This document shows positions 20,201 through 28,229 of a DNA stretch of 64,000 bases, in pieces; the stretch's first letter is position 1; each line of letters opens with the position of its first letter. Source of the DNA: Pontibacter sp. FD36 (GTDB lineage: Bacteria; Bacteroidota; Bacteroidia; Cytophagales; Hymenobacteraceae); assembly GCF_015686655.1 (NCBI RefSeq), contig NZ_JADPMP010000004.1:1-64000 (forward strand), given 5' to 3'. The position numbers were made by a program, and so were the translations under genes. The notes under the pieces were generated by a model. That model saw only the letters and a program-made list of their open reading frames with translations, had not been told where the DNA came from and did not search any database.

Positions 20201-23200
20201 GACTATGCCCCCGGCGTATTGAACGAAACCACCTGGTTCCGCCGAAAAGTAACCTCCGGCACTTGCCAGGTACACGTGAGTGAAGCCGTGAAAGTGACAG
20301 TGGTAAAGCCGATCACGATGAACTTTGTTTCGGTGCAGCAGGGCACCATCTGCAGCGGCAGCACGCCATCTGTTATTATCGGCAGCATGCCACAGGGCGG
20401 CACTGATCAAAAGACGTATCGCTGGGAGATGCGCAGCGAGAGCGGCAGTTTTGAGCCGGCTCTTGGCACTAACTCAGGCCTGAACTATACCCCGCAGATC
20501 AACGATAAAACCATGTGGTACCGTCGTGTGGTAACTGGTGGCCCTTGCGGCGAGAGCGTCAGCAACGAAATCCAGATACTGGTGCAGCCTGCCATTGAGC
20601 AGAACACCATCCAGATCGCCGGGCAGCCGGTTATCTGCGAAGGCACTGCCGCAGCCACGCTCACGGGCGCACTGCCTACCGGTGGCAACGGCAGCTACAC
20701 TTACCGCTGGCTATACAGCACCGCAGGCCCGAGTGCTACGTTCAGCCCGGCTCCTGGCAGCAACGCCAGCCAGCATTACACCAGCCCGACTGCTCTTACT
20801 CAGACCACTTGGTATATCCGCGAAGTGGTATCCGGTGAGTGTATCAGCAACTCCGATGTGGTGGAGGTAACCGTGGTGGGTTTACCAGCAGCGCCACAGG
20901 TAGCTCCCGTTACAGTTTGCGAAGGTAGCTCCGCTACCCTGACCGTGAACAGCCACACCACCAACACTTTCCGTTGGTATGCCAATGCATCAGCACAGGA
21001 ATACTTATTCGAGGGCTACAGCTTTGAAACAGAGGTACTGCAGCAAACCACAACCTTCTTTGTGGAGGCGGTGAATGTAAACGGCTGCGGCAGCAGTGAG
21101 CGCCTCCCTGTAACGGTGACAGTCAATAAACGCATCAACAGCAACAGCCTCACGGCTCCATCTGCACCAATCTGTGCCGGTCAGCGACCGAATGTACTAA
21201 CTGGTACGACGCCTTCAGGTGGAAACGGCAGCTATACCTATCAATGGGAAAGTAGCGTAACAGGTGCTGATGTAGGCTTCAGCCCGGTAGCAGGTGCCAC
21301 AGGTGCTACATACCAGCCAGAGGCGCTGGAGCAAACGACCTGGTTCAGGAGAGTTGTATTGTCTGGTCCATGCGAGGCACACACCAGCGTAGCCGTGAAA
21401 GTGGACGTACTGCCGGCGATCAGCAACAATACCATTACTGTTGAAAAGGGCACCATCTGCGCAGGCGATGTGCTGCAGCAACTAAAAGGTGCAGTACCAG
21501 CCGGAGGCAATGGCAGCTATACCTACCTATGGGAAAGCAGCCGCGATGGCCAGCACTTTACGGCCGCAGCAGGCACTAACAACCAACCTGATTACCAGGC
21601 TCCTGCTCCACTAACTGAGCGCATGTGGTACAGACGAGTAGTTTACTCGGCTCCTTGCCAGCAGGCAGTAAGTCCGGTACTGGAGATCGTGGTGCAGCCG
21701 GTGATCACCAATAACACCATTACTACTCAGTCACATTCGGTTTGCGCAGGCGATACGCCTAGCGAATTGAAAGGTACTCGCCCAACTGGTGGCAACGAGC
21801 AACCGGTATACCTGTGGGAAAGCCGCACGGAGAGCACTGACTTTGCCCCAGCCGCAGGCAACAATACGAGTATGAACTACCAGCCGGGTCAGCTAACGGA
21901 AACCACCTGGTTCCGCCGCAAAGTGGTGGCTGGCGAGTGCTACAATACCTCGGCAGAGGTGCGCATTCTGGTAAATGCCGTGATCTCCAACAACACGATC
22001 TCTGCGGATCAGGTGATCTGTACAGGAACTGCTCCGGCTAAACTGACTGGCTCACAGCCTGGTGGCGGTACTGGCAGCTATACCTTCTATTGGGAAGCAG
22101 CAGGCAATGACGGCGTGTTCCGCAAGGTAAACAACAGCGCATCAGCCGACCTGAACGTGGGCATCCTCACCACCACGACCTCTTTCCGCCGTGTGGTGGA
22201 GTCTGGTCCGTGCCAGCATGTGTCGAATGTGGTGACGGTTACAGTCTCGCCAGTCATCAGCAACAATACAATCGGCCTGAACCAAAGCATCTTCCGTGGC
22301 CAGACACCGGCTCCGCTTTCGGGAACCAACCCAAGCGGTGGTGCAGGAGCAGGCACCTATACCTACCTGTGGGAGAGCAGCCTCAGCCAGCAAGGTGGTT
22401 ACCAGCCAGCGGCAGGTATAAACAACGGTCGCCATTATACGCCAAGTGCACTGCACGAATCGACCTGGTTCCGTCGCCGTGTCTTCTCGGGTGGTTGCGA
22501 AACCACTTCCGATCCGGTGCTGATTGAGGTGCACAAAGGCGTCACGAACAACAACATCTACAGCGATCAGGTAATTTGTGCGGGCAACAAACCGGCTACA
22601 CTCCAGGGCTCTGTGCCTGTAGGTGGCGATGGTAACTTCCTATACCTGTGGCTGGCCAGCACGAAGGGGTCTAAATCAGGCTTTATGACGGCTACCGGCC
22701 AGAGTACCGGCAAAGACTATAGCCCGGCAGCACTCACGCAGTCTACCTGGCTCCGCCGAGTAGTACTCTCCGGTCCAACGCCAGACACCAGCGCGGCTGT
22801 ATTCATCAGCGTGCGTCCGCCGATGGCGAACAACCGCATCAGCACCAGCCAGACCATTTGCTATGGTACTGCTCCCTCTCTGCTAGTGGGCACATTGCCA
22901 ACAGGTGGTAGCGGCAACTATAACTATAGCTGGGAGAGCAGCACCAGCGGTCCGGACAATGGCTATACAATAGCTGCAGGTGTAAACAATGGCAAAGATT
23001 TCCAGTCAGCTGCACTTACCCAGTCCACCTGGTTCAGAAGAGTGGTTACCTCTGAGTCATGCGAAAGATTGGTGAGCGAAGCGATAAAAGTAACTGTGAC
23101 ACCGTTGCCGGACATGCCGGTTGCCAGTGGCCAGACCATCTGCCACAGCTCCAAAACTACTCTAAACGCCACAGGCAAAGGCGGCAGATTGGAATGGTTT

Positions 23201-23833
23201 AGCCAGGCGAAAGGTGGCAATCCGATTCATGTCGGCAACAGCTTCACCACACCAATCCTGACAAGCACAACTACCTACTATGTGCAGGAAGTGGCTTCGT
23301 CGTGCGCCAGCGAGCGTCGTTCAGTAACTGTAACCGTGCCTGCCCCGAGTGCCAATGCAGGTATGGACCAGACCTTGATGCTAGGCAGAACAGTGCAGCT
23401 CCAGGCTACTGGCGGTGCGACCTACAGCTGGTCTCCTGCTGAAGGCCTGAACAACCCGAACATTGCCAACCCATACGCCAAACCGGAGAAAACCACAACC
23501 TATACCGTGACCGTGACCAACGAAGCCGGCTGCGTGTCAACAGACGAGGTGACCATTACGGTGCAGCAGCTGGTGTATGTGCCAAACACCTTTACCCCGA
23601 ACCACGACGGCGTGAACGATGTATGGGAGATCCTCAACATCGAGCAGTATCCGAACTGTAAGGTGCAGGTGTTCAACCAGTGGGGCAACACGGTGTTTAG
23701 TTCACAGGGCTATAAACTGCCATGGGACGGGCGCCAGAACGGCAAGGAACTGCCTATCGCTACTTATTATTATCTCATTCAGCTTGACAACCAGGAAAAA
23801 CCGCTTTCAGGAAGTGTGACAATTGTTAAATAA
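17297..23833 (+). CDS. giant repeat surface protein with gliding-motility C-terminal (CHU_C) domain
   Basis: A 2178-residue protein with an N-terminal signal peptide ending near TVAQS. The first third holds Ig/PKD-like domains with WGDG-type motifs and adjacent beta-domains. From about residue 817 there are 11 copies of a roughly 93-residue repeat (recurring features: ICxG, GGxGSYTYxWE, TWFRRxVxSGxC), interrupted after the fourth by one of four CHU-type Ig-like domains of about 80 residues. The last 85 residues are a type B T9SS sorting (CHU_C) domain: YVPNTFTPNHDGVNDVWEI and FNQWGNTVF. This tail directs export through T9SS with help from a PorP/SprF protein, and the next gene is exactly such a protein. 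A large surface adhesin is the likely role. Repeat-rich DNA makes this gene prone to assembly error and recombination. Confidence 0.93.
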   Translation: MQPVQKSLTFVVLTLLYVLCFGTKTVAQSCTPIITISGSPSLCAEGETTLTATQAASYKWSNGAATQSITVTEAATYTVTTTTEDGCTATSAPLQISDRPDATIKDPLYDFTYCSYTGSANSFKLEVENASTTAATNTGYTISWGDGKSSALGTDFERTSHTYTAPGLYTITVTATDASGCQGTFTEKLFIGSNPGLGITSDGNNIDCAPVSYGFKITGVEGNSPHTVYTFQFDDGTAPYVFKHNELPADRILRHEFLESSKDKPNGFTLTGTAINQCNKSIATFTGIRISKGPIADFAIGNVCLNEPVRFQDKTKNGYDASARTDRYRVQWEIFPATGWKFTSGNGTTLSPNVVFNELGEYMVRLTAYPLDPNSTCLPTVMEQMIVVNDVPKAAFELTPDGGVCAPSIFRAQNNSTGADLKYTWTVSATEGWSFAEGTDANSENPVFSFDKSGTYTVSLLASSFCSAVSTQETNIVVIHKPLATLPEAQTYCGPQTIAFSADNAAHRPVYDAQSGTISAYRWEVSGPGSATFESGTHAGSAFPTLRFTEPGTYEVKVIATNECGDSEEATQQITIDAIPVLELNAPKEVVCLNSGIMQLEASHAGGVWSGSEYVSADGQFNPAAVGSYTLTYTYRAGVCEVSETIAVTVNDLPAAPTVQPVTILCPGTPALLQVLQAEGSVQWYDQPTGGNLLHEGNSFQTSALDQTTIFYAQTTVEGGCSSVRTPLKVEVYPATPAPMVAPVTLCGAGSSATLIAEGNAGAYEWFADAAATQALETGRSFTAQNLPEGTSTFYVRGVTNGCYSPVVAATVTILPALDRNTLKEVATICAGQSPALLTGTAPTGGNGSYTYQWEASVTDAEGGFEVIAGASAATYQPGTLNRTIWFRRTVLSAGCSHTSAPIAVTVTPVIDQNTVTAIAPICEGAEAPTLKGSEPIGGTGSYAYTWEFSTTGVNGSFKTPPSGFSGKDYAPGVLNETTWFRRKVTSGTCQVHVSEAVKVTVVKPITMNFVSVQQGTICSGSTPSVIIGSMPQGGTDQKTYRWEMRSESGSFEPALGTNSGLNYTPQINDKTMWYRRVVTGGPCGESVSNEIQILVQPAIEQNTIQIAGQPVICEGTAAATLTGALPTGGNGSYTYRWLYSTAGPSATFSPAPGSNASQHYTSPTALTQTTWYIREVVSGECISNSDVVEVTVVGLPAAPQVAPVTVCEGSSATLTVNSHTTNTFRWYANASAQEYLFEGYSFETEVLQQTTTFFVEAVNVNGCGSSERLPVTVTVNKRINSNSLTAPSAPICAGQRPNVLTGTTPSGGNGSYTYQWESSVTGADVGFSPVAGATGATYQPEALEQTTWFRRVVLSGPCEAHTSVAVKVDVLPAISNNTITVEKGTICAGDVLQQLKGAVPAGGNGSYTYLWESSRDGQHFTAAAGTNNQPDYQAPAPLTERMWYRRVVYSAPCQQAVSPVLEIVVQPVITNNTITTQSHSVCAGDTPSELKGTRPTGGNEQPVYLWESRTESTDFAPAAGNNTSMNYQPGQLTETTWFRRKVVAGECYNTSAEVRILVNAVISNNTISADQVICTGTAPAKLTGSQPGGGTGSYTFYWEAAGNDGVFRKVNNSASADLNVGILTTTTSFRRVVESGPCQHVSNVVTVTVSPVISNNTIGLNQSIFRGQTPAPLSGTNPSGGAGAGTYTYLWESSLSQQGGYQPAAGINNGRHYTPSALHESTWFRRRVFSGGCETTSDPVLIEVHKGVTNNNIYSDQVICAGNKPATLQGSVPVGGDGNFLYLWLASTKGSKSGFMTATGQSTGKDYSPAALTQSTWLRRVVLSGPTPDTSAAVFISVRPPMANNRISTSQTICYGTAPSLLVGTLPTGGSGNYNYSWESSTSGPDNGYTIAAGVNNGKDFQSAALTQSTWFRRVVTSESCERLVSEAIKVTVTPLPDMPVASGQTICHSSKTTLNATGKGGRLEWFSQAKGGNPIHVGNSFTTPILTSTTTYYVQEVASSCASERRSVTVTVPAPSANAGMDQTLMLGRTVQLQATGGATYSWSPAEGLNNPNIANPYAKPEKTTTYTVTVTNEAGCVSTDEVTITVQQLVYVPNTFTPNHDGVNDVWEILNIEQYPNCKVQVFNQWGNTVFSSQGYKLPWDGRQNGKELPIATYYYLIQLDNQEKPLSGSVTIVK

Positions 23834-23839
23834 CCGTCT

Positions 23840-24856
23840 ATGAACAAACTTTTAGCTTTAGGATTTGTGCTTTTGCTGGCGACACAGGCCATGGCGCAGC
23901 AAAAGCCACAGTACAGTCAGTACACCCTCAACAATTACCTGCTCAACCCAGCCATAGCAGGTATAGAGGATTACGCTGACGTGAAAATCGGCACCAGGCA
24001 GCAGTGGTCTGGACTGGAGGGAGCCCCGGTGTCCTACTACGCCACCTTCCATGCCCCGATCATGAAAGAGGTATCACCCGTTACAGCGGCGCAGCGCAAT
24101 AGTTCGCCTGCCAAAGAGGCCACCACCAAAAAGCCGACATCCTACCGTCGCATCAGACCACACCATGGCTTGGGTGCCATGGCCATGACGACAGCTACGG
24201 GTCCACTCAAGCGCAGCAGCTTTAATGTGAGCTATGCCTACCACCAGCCGCTTTCCCGCACCATGCGTATAGCTGCCGGTGTGGCACCGGGCCTGATCCA
24301 GTACAGCCTGGACCCCACCGCTGTACGTGTCATCAACCCGAATGACAGAGCCATCAACGATGGGCGGATCAACGAGATGAAGTTTGACCTGAACATGGGC
24401 CTGTGGCTTTACTCTTACAACTACTATGTAGGTATAGCCGGTGCGCAGCTTGTACCCAGCAAGCGCGAGCACCTGACTTCTGGCACTGCCACCGACAACA
24501 GCGGCCGACTACAGAAGCACTACTTCCTGACGGGTGGTTACCGACTGGATGTGTCGCCCGACCTGGCGCTTATACCTTCGGTAATGGTGAAAATGGCCCA
24601 GCCAAGCCCGGTATCAGTAGACGCCACGCTCAAGGCTTTGTACAGTGACCGTATCTGGGCGGCGGCCTCTTATCGGCACAACGAGTCAGTGACTGTAATG
24701 GCAGGTATAAACATCAGCTACCTGATGGACCTGAGCTATGCTTACGATGCGAGTGTATCGCCGCTCGGCAGCACCAACTCAGGCAGCCATGAAGTGGTAT
24801 TAGGCTTAAAACTGCGCAATTCCGCTAAAATAATTTGCCCGCAATGGGCTTGGTAG
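23840..24856 (+). CDS. type IX secretion system PorP/SprF family membrane protein
   Basis: A 338-residue outer-membrane beta-barrel with a signal peptide (MNKLLALGFVLLLATQAMAQ). The start of the mature protein, with QYSQYTLNNYLLNPAIAG followed by RQQWSGLEGAP, is the hallmark of the PorP/SprF family. Family members work with type B T9SS cargo proteins and are usually encoded immediately downstream of them. Here the gene starts 6 bases after the giant CHU_C protein, so the two form an obvious cargo-partner operon. A terminator follows about 30 bases after the stop. Confidence 0.95.
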   Translation: MNKLLALGFVLLLATQAMAQQKPQYSQYTLNNYLLNPAIAGIEDYADVKIGTRQQWSGLEGAPVSYYATFHAPIMKEVSPVTAAQRNSSPAKEATTKKPTSYRRIRPHHGLGAMAMTTATGPLKRSSFNVSYAYHQPLSRTMRIAAGVAPGLIQYSLDPTAVRVINPNDRAINDGRINEMKFDLNMGLWLYSYNYYVGIAGAQLVPSKREHLTSGTATDNSGRLQKHYFLTGGYRLDVSPDLALIPSVMVKMAQPSPVSVDATLKALYSDRIWAAASYRHNESVTVMAGINISYLMDLSYAYDASVSPLGSTNSGSHEVVLGLKLRNSAKIICPQWAW

Positions 24857-24885
24857 TCTTTTAAGTTTAAGTTTATAGAATTTTT

Positions 24886-24917
24886 AACGAGCAGCCCTAA
24901 GCTGCTCGTTTGCTTTT
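24886..24917 (+). terminator. terminator after the PorP/SprF gene
   Basis: A 10-bp perfect stem (24886-24895 with 24901-24910), a 5-nt loop and a downstream TGCTTTT end the adhesin-PorP/SprF operon. Confidence 0.85.
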
Positions 24918-24987
24918 AAAAGCACAAAAAAAACATGAAACTTTTATAAATTATTTCAGTATAGCTAGATAACCACTTCCATCAACT

Positions 24988-25380
24988 ATGGTCTTCAAAC
25001 AAATCCTCTCGATTCTCTTGGGTCTTGTTTTCATTGTCATTGCTGCGCTGCAATACAATGACCCGGATGCTGCCATTTGGATAGCGATTTATCTATTGGC
25101 AGCAATTTTCAGTTTCCTGGTTTCTTTCAACAGAATCAGTCAGGTTGTGCTTTTTAGCGCCTTTGTCGCCTATGCGGTAGGTGCCGTGTTCTTCTGGCCT
25201 GAGAAATGGGAAGGGCTGGCCATCGGTGGAGGAGATATCAAAAACATTGAAGAAGCCCGTGAGTTCTTAGGCTTAGCAATGACGAGTGCCTCTATGCTGA
25301 CCTTTGCTTTGCTGAACAGAAGCAAGGCTCGGCTTCACCCCAGAAAACCCGTCTTCAAACAAAGAAAATGGGCAAATTGA
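24988..25380 (+). CDS. TMEM220-family membrane protein
   Basis: A 130-residue membrane protein with about four hydrophobic helices. The segment AALQYNDPDAAIWIAIYLLA near residues 20-40 is the typical signature of the transmembrane 220 family found in bacteria and vertebrates, and the conserved FFWPEKWEGL segment lies near 70-80. Function is unknown. It is a single gene between the adhesin operon and the convergent copper chaperone gene. The C-terminus is basic, which would place it in the cytoplasm by the positive-inside rule. Confidence 0.85.
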   Translation: MVFKQILSILLGLVFIVIAALQYNDPDAAIWIAIYLLAAIFSFLVSFNRISQVVLFSAFVAYAVGAVFFWPEKWEGLAIGGGDIKNIEEAREFLGLAMTSASMLTFALLNRSKARLHPRKPVFKQRKWAN

Positions 25381-25453
25381 TAACTCAACTTGCCCATTCA
25401 TCATAAAACAGCTCTGTCTATTTTAGCAGGCAAAGCATCCTACTTATCACAGG

Positions 25454-25672
25454 TTATACCTGCTCTGCCTTAAATCCTGCCTTTTCCACAGTACTTTTGA
25501 TATCTTGTGCATCCAGGCTATTGGTGTTCACCTCCAGGATCTTGTCCGGATTGTCAGTATCCACTTTCCAGTCCTGTACCCCTTCCAGTTTATTGAGGTG
25601 TGGCGTTACGGCTCTCACACAGCTTCCGCAGTTAATGGTTGTTTTAAACTTATAGGTCTTCATATTTAACAT
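25454..25672 (-). CDS. copZ: copper chaperone-like heavy-metal-associated (HMA) protein
   Basis: A 72-residue single-domain HMA protein; Met4 (MKTYKFKT, base 25663) is an equally good start. The metal-binding motif is INCGSC, a CxxC in the first loop as in CopZ/Atx1 chaperones. The order beta-alpha-beta-beta-alpha-beta is consistent with the pattern of hydrophobic residues. It lies 27 bases downstream of the CopA-type ATPase gene in the same direction, so it is likely co-transcribed and hands Cu(I) to the ATPase. The copper assignment comes from context; the motif alone would also fit other soft metals. Confidence 0.85.
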   Translation of the reverse strand: MLNMKTYKFKTTINCGSCVRAVTPHLNKLEGVQDWKVDTDNPDKILEVNTNSLDAQDIKSTVEKAGFKAEQV

Positions 25673-25699
25673 AATTTACAAACTAATTAAAAAACACTT

Positions 25700-27934
25700 T
25701 TATAATTTCTTGCTACGCAGGCGCAAACTGTTACTTACCACCGAAACCGAGCTGAGGGCCATGGCAGCCCCGGCCAGCATTGGGTTGAGTAGGAAGCCTG
25801 TGAACGGGAACAACAAACCGGCAGCCACAGGTATACAGATCACGTTGTAGATAAAAGCCCAGAACAGGTTTTGCCGGATCGTACGCACCGTCGCCCGAGA
25901 CAGGTTGACGGCCGCCGCCACCTGCACCAGGTCAGAGCGCATCAGCGTAATGCCGGCCACATCCATGGCTACATCGGTACCGTGTCCCATTGCGATGCTA
26001 ACATCGGCTGTGGCCAGTGCCTGCGCGTCGTTTATGCCGTCCCCTACCATGGCGACTACTTTGCCTTGCTCCTGCAGCTTCTTCACAAAATCTGCTTTGT
26101 CGCCCGGCAGTAGTTCGGCCTCAAAGTGCGTGATGCCCACCTGTCGCGATACGGCCGCTGCAGTTTGTGCATTGTCGCCGGTGAGCATGTATACCTCCAG
26201 GCCGGACTCTTTCATACGGGCTATACCTTCGGCAGCAGCGGGTTTTATCGGATCACTTACCGCAAACACACCCAAGGCTTTCTGCCCATCGGCGAAGTAT
26301 ACGGCAGTTTTCGCGTTTTCCTGCAGCTGTCGGGCGGCATCAGCGAGCTGACTTTCTATACTTATACCTTCCTGGCGCAGTAGCTTCTCGTTTCCGGCGA
26401 AGAACTTTTCCCCTTCAAAAGCCGCTTCTACCCCCATACCAGTCACGCTGTTGAAGTACTCCGGCTCCAGCGGCTGCATTCCCTGCTCTTTGTAATAGGT
26501 ATAGATGGCCTGCGCAATGGGGTGTTCTGACTTGGCTTCAATCGAAAAGAAAAGCTGCTCCAGTCGCTCCTGCCCTTCTACGCCCTTTGCCCATACCACA
26601 TCAGTTACAGCGGGCTTGCCCATGGTGATCGTTCCGGTTTTGTCAAGCAGGATGGCGTTGGCCTTATAGGCATGCTCCAGACTCTGCGCGTCTTTGATCA
26701 GGATGCCGTTCTCAGCGCCCTTGCCTACGCCCACCATAATGGCAGTAGGCGTTGCCAGGCCCAGCGCACAGGGGCAGGCGATCACCAGCACCGAGATCAT
26801 CGACACCAGCGCCTGCGACAGGTAAGCTTCTCCGCCCAGCACTACCCAGGCTACAAATGTCAGTATCGCGATCAGCAACACGACCGGCACGAAAATACCC
26901 GCTATCTTATCTACCAGCTTCTGCACCGGCGCCTTGCTGCCCTGTGCCTCCTGCACCATTTTGATGATATGGGCCAGCATGGTCTCACCACCGGTTTTGC
27001 GGGCAATGAGCTGCAGACTGCCTTTCTGGTTGATCGTACCGGCAAAAAGCATGTCTCCCACTTGTTTCTGCACTGGCAAAGGCTCACCGCTCAGCATGCT
27101 CTCGTCCACATACGAGCCGCCTGACACCACCTCACCATCCACCGGCACCCGGTCGCCGGGCAACAGCAGCACATGGTCACCAATTCGTACCTCTTCTATG
27201 CGAATCTCAGCTTCCACGCCATCACGAACCACACGCACCGTTTTTGGCTGCAGGCCCATCAGTTTTTTAATAGCCTCGGAGCTTCGGCTTTTGGCGCCTT
27301 CCTCCAGGTACTTACCCATTAGGATAAAGGCAATAATCACCGCTACGGCTTCATAATACACGTGCGGCTCCAGTCCGCGGCTCAGGAAGAAATCAGGGTA
27401 TACGGTATTGAACAAGCTGAAAATAAAGGCTATACCTGTGCTCAGTGCTACGAGCGTATCCATGTTGGCCCGCAGGTGCTTGGCCTGCCCCCAGGCATTC
27501 ACGAAAAAGTGACGACCGGCCCACAGCAGAATCGGGGTAGTGAAAGCCAGCATGGCCCAATTGCCCCAACTGAAGGCATTGTGGAAGAACATGCCCAGCA
27601 CAAATACCGGGAATGCCAACACGCCCGCTACAATGGTTTTGGTTCTAAGCACTCCCAGCGCCTTCTCCTGGCGCTCCTCCAGTTCCTCCTCGGTCTGCTG
27701 GTCGATCAGCAGTTCAAAGCCGATCTCCTCCAGGGTATCGCGCAACTGATCCGGCTTAACCTGATCCGGCGCATAGGCAACCTGCACCGTCTTGCCGGCA
27801 AAGTTTACGTTGGCCTCCTGTACACCTTCCACTGTACGCAGCATGCTCTCTATGCTGGAGGCACATGAGGCGCAGGTCATCCCCTCTACGGGGAAGGTAT
27901 CTTTTTTATAGGCTTTTTTTGTGATCGTTTCCAT
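25700..27934 (-). CDS. copA: copper-translocating P1B-type ATPase
   Basis: A protein of about 744 residues from the chosen start METITKK. The frame is open for 17 more codons upstream (to 27985), but a perfect -7 promoter element at 27966-27973 lies inside that extension, so the inner Met is preferred. One N-terminal HMA domain carries GMTCASC. P-type ATPase motifs follow: the transmembrane metal site CPCALGLATP, the phosphorylation motif DKTGTIT, and GDGINDAQAL. It pumps Cu(I) out of the cytoplasm across the inner membrane. The CopZ-like chaperone gene follows closely. Bacterial copper exporters often have one or two HMA domains, so the single domain is normal. Confidence 0.95.
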   Translation of the reverse strand: METITKKAYKKDTFPVEGMTCASCASSIESMLRTVEGVQEANVNFAGKTVQVAYAPDQVKPDQLRDTLEEIGFELLIDQQTEEELEERQEKALGVLRTKTIVAGVLAFPVFVLGMFFHNAFSWGNWAMLAFTTPILLWAGRHFFVNAWGQAKHLRANMDTLVALSTGIAFIFSLFNTVYPDFFLSRGLEPHVYYEAVAVIIAFILMGKYLEEGAKSRSSEAIKKLMGLQPKTVRVVRDGVEAEIRIEEVRIGDHVLLLPGDRVPVDGEVVSGGSYVDESMLSGEPLPVQKQVGDMLFAGTINQKGSLQLIARKTGGETMLAHIIKMVQEAQGSKAPVQKLVDKIAGIFVPVVLLIAILTFVAWVVLGGEAYLSQALVSMISVLVIACPCALGLATPTAIMVGVGKGAENGILIKDAQSLEHAYKANAILLDKTGTITMGKPAVTDVVWAKGVEGQERLEQLFFSIEAKSEHPIAQAIYTYYKEQGMQPLEPEYFNSVTGMGVEAAFEGEKFFAGNEKLLRQEGISIESQLADAARQLQENAKTAVYFADGQKALGVFAVSDPIKPAAAEGIARMKESGLEVYMLTGDNAQTAAAVSRQVGITHFEAELLPGDKADFVKKLQEQGKVVAMVGDGINDAQALATADVSIAMGHGTDVAMDVAGITLMRSDLVQVAAAVNLSRATVRTIRQNLFWAFIYNVICIPVAAGLLFPFTGFLLNPMLAGAAMALSSVSVVSNSLRLRSKKL

Positions 27935-27965
27935 GTTGTCTCGATGGTTTAGCGTCCAATCAATA

Positions 27966-27973
27966 CAAAGGTA
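27966..27973 (-). promoter_or_regulatory. -7 promoter element for copA
   Basis: The minus strand reads TACCTTTG, a perfect match to the Bacteroidetes -7 consensus TAnnTTTG, 32 bases upstream of the chosen copA start. No clear -33 TTTG is seen at the right spacing, so an activator may be needed. Confidence 0.6.
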
Positions 27974-28229
27974 CGCCCCTTTCATGCCTTGTGTGTTACA
28001 CTATCTTTTAAAAGGTTTATAGATTTTTGACGGATTGAGCGGCTACTCTCTGCCTGAACCACTTCACATTTACTTGAAAACCAGTTGAAAGGAACTAATT
28101 AGGGGCTGTATTTTTGTTTTTAGAGTTGTAATTGTTTAAGTTCGGGAATAAACACTGATAACAATCGGTGCAAAATCCGCGACCCAAATACTTGTGCTCC
28201 GTAATTTAGTAAGCACCTGTACCTGACCC

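Noticed and set aside
19740..23100. Repeat array as a mobile element or CRISPR
   Set aside because: The units are about 280 bases, in frame and encode related protein domains, so they are an internal protein repeat.
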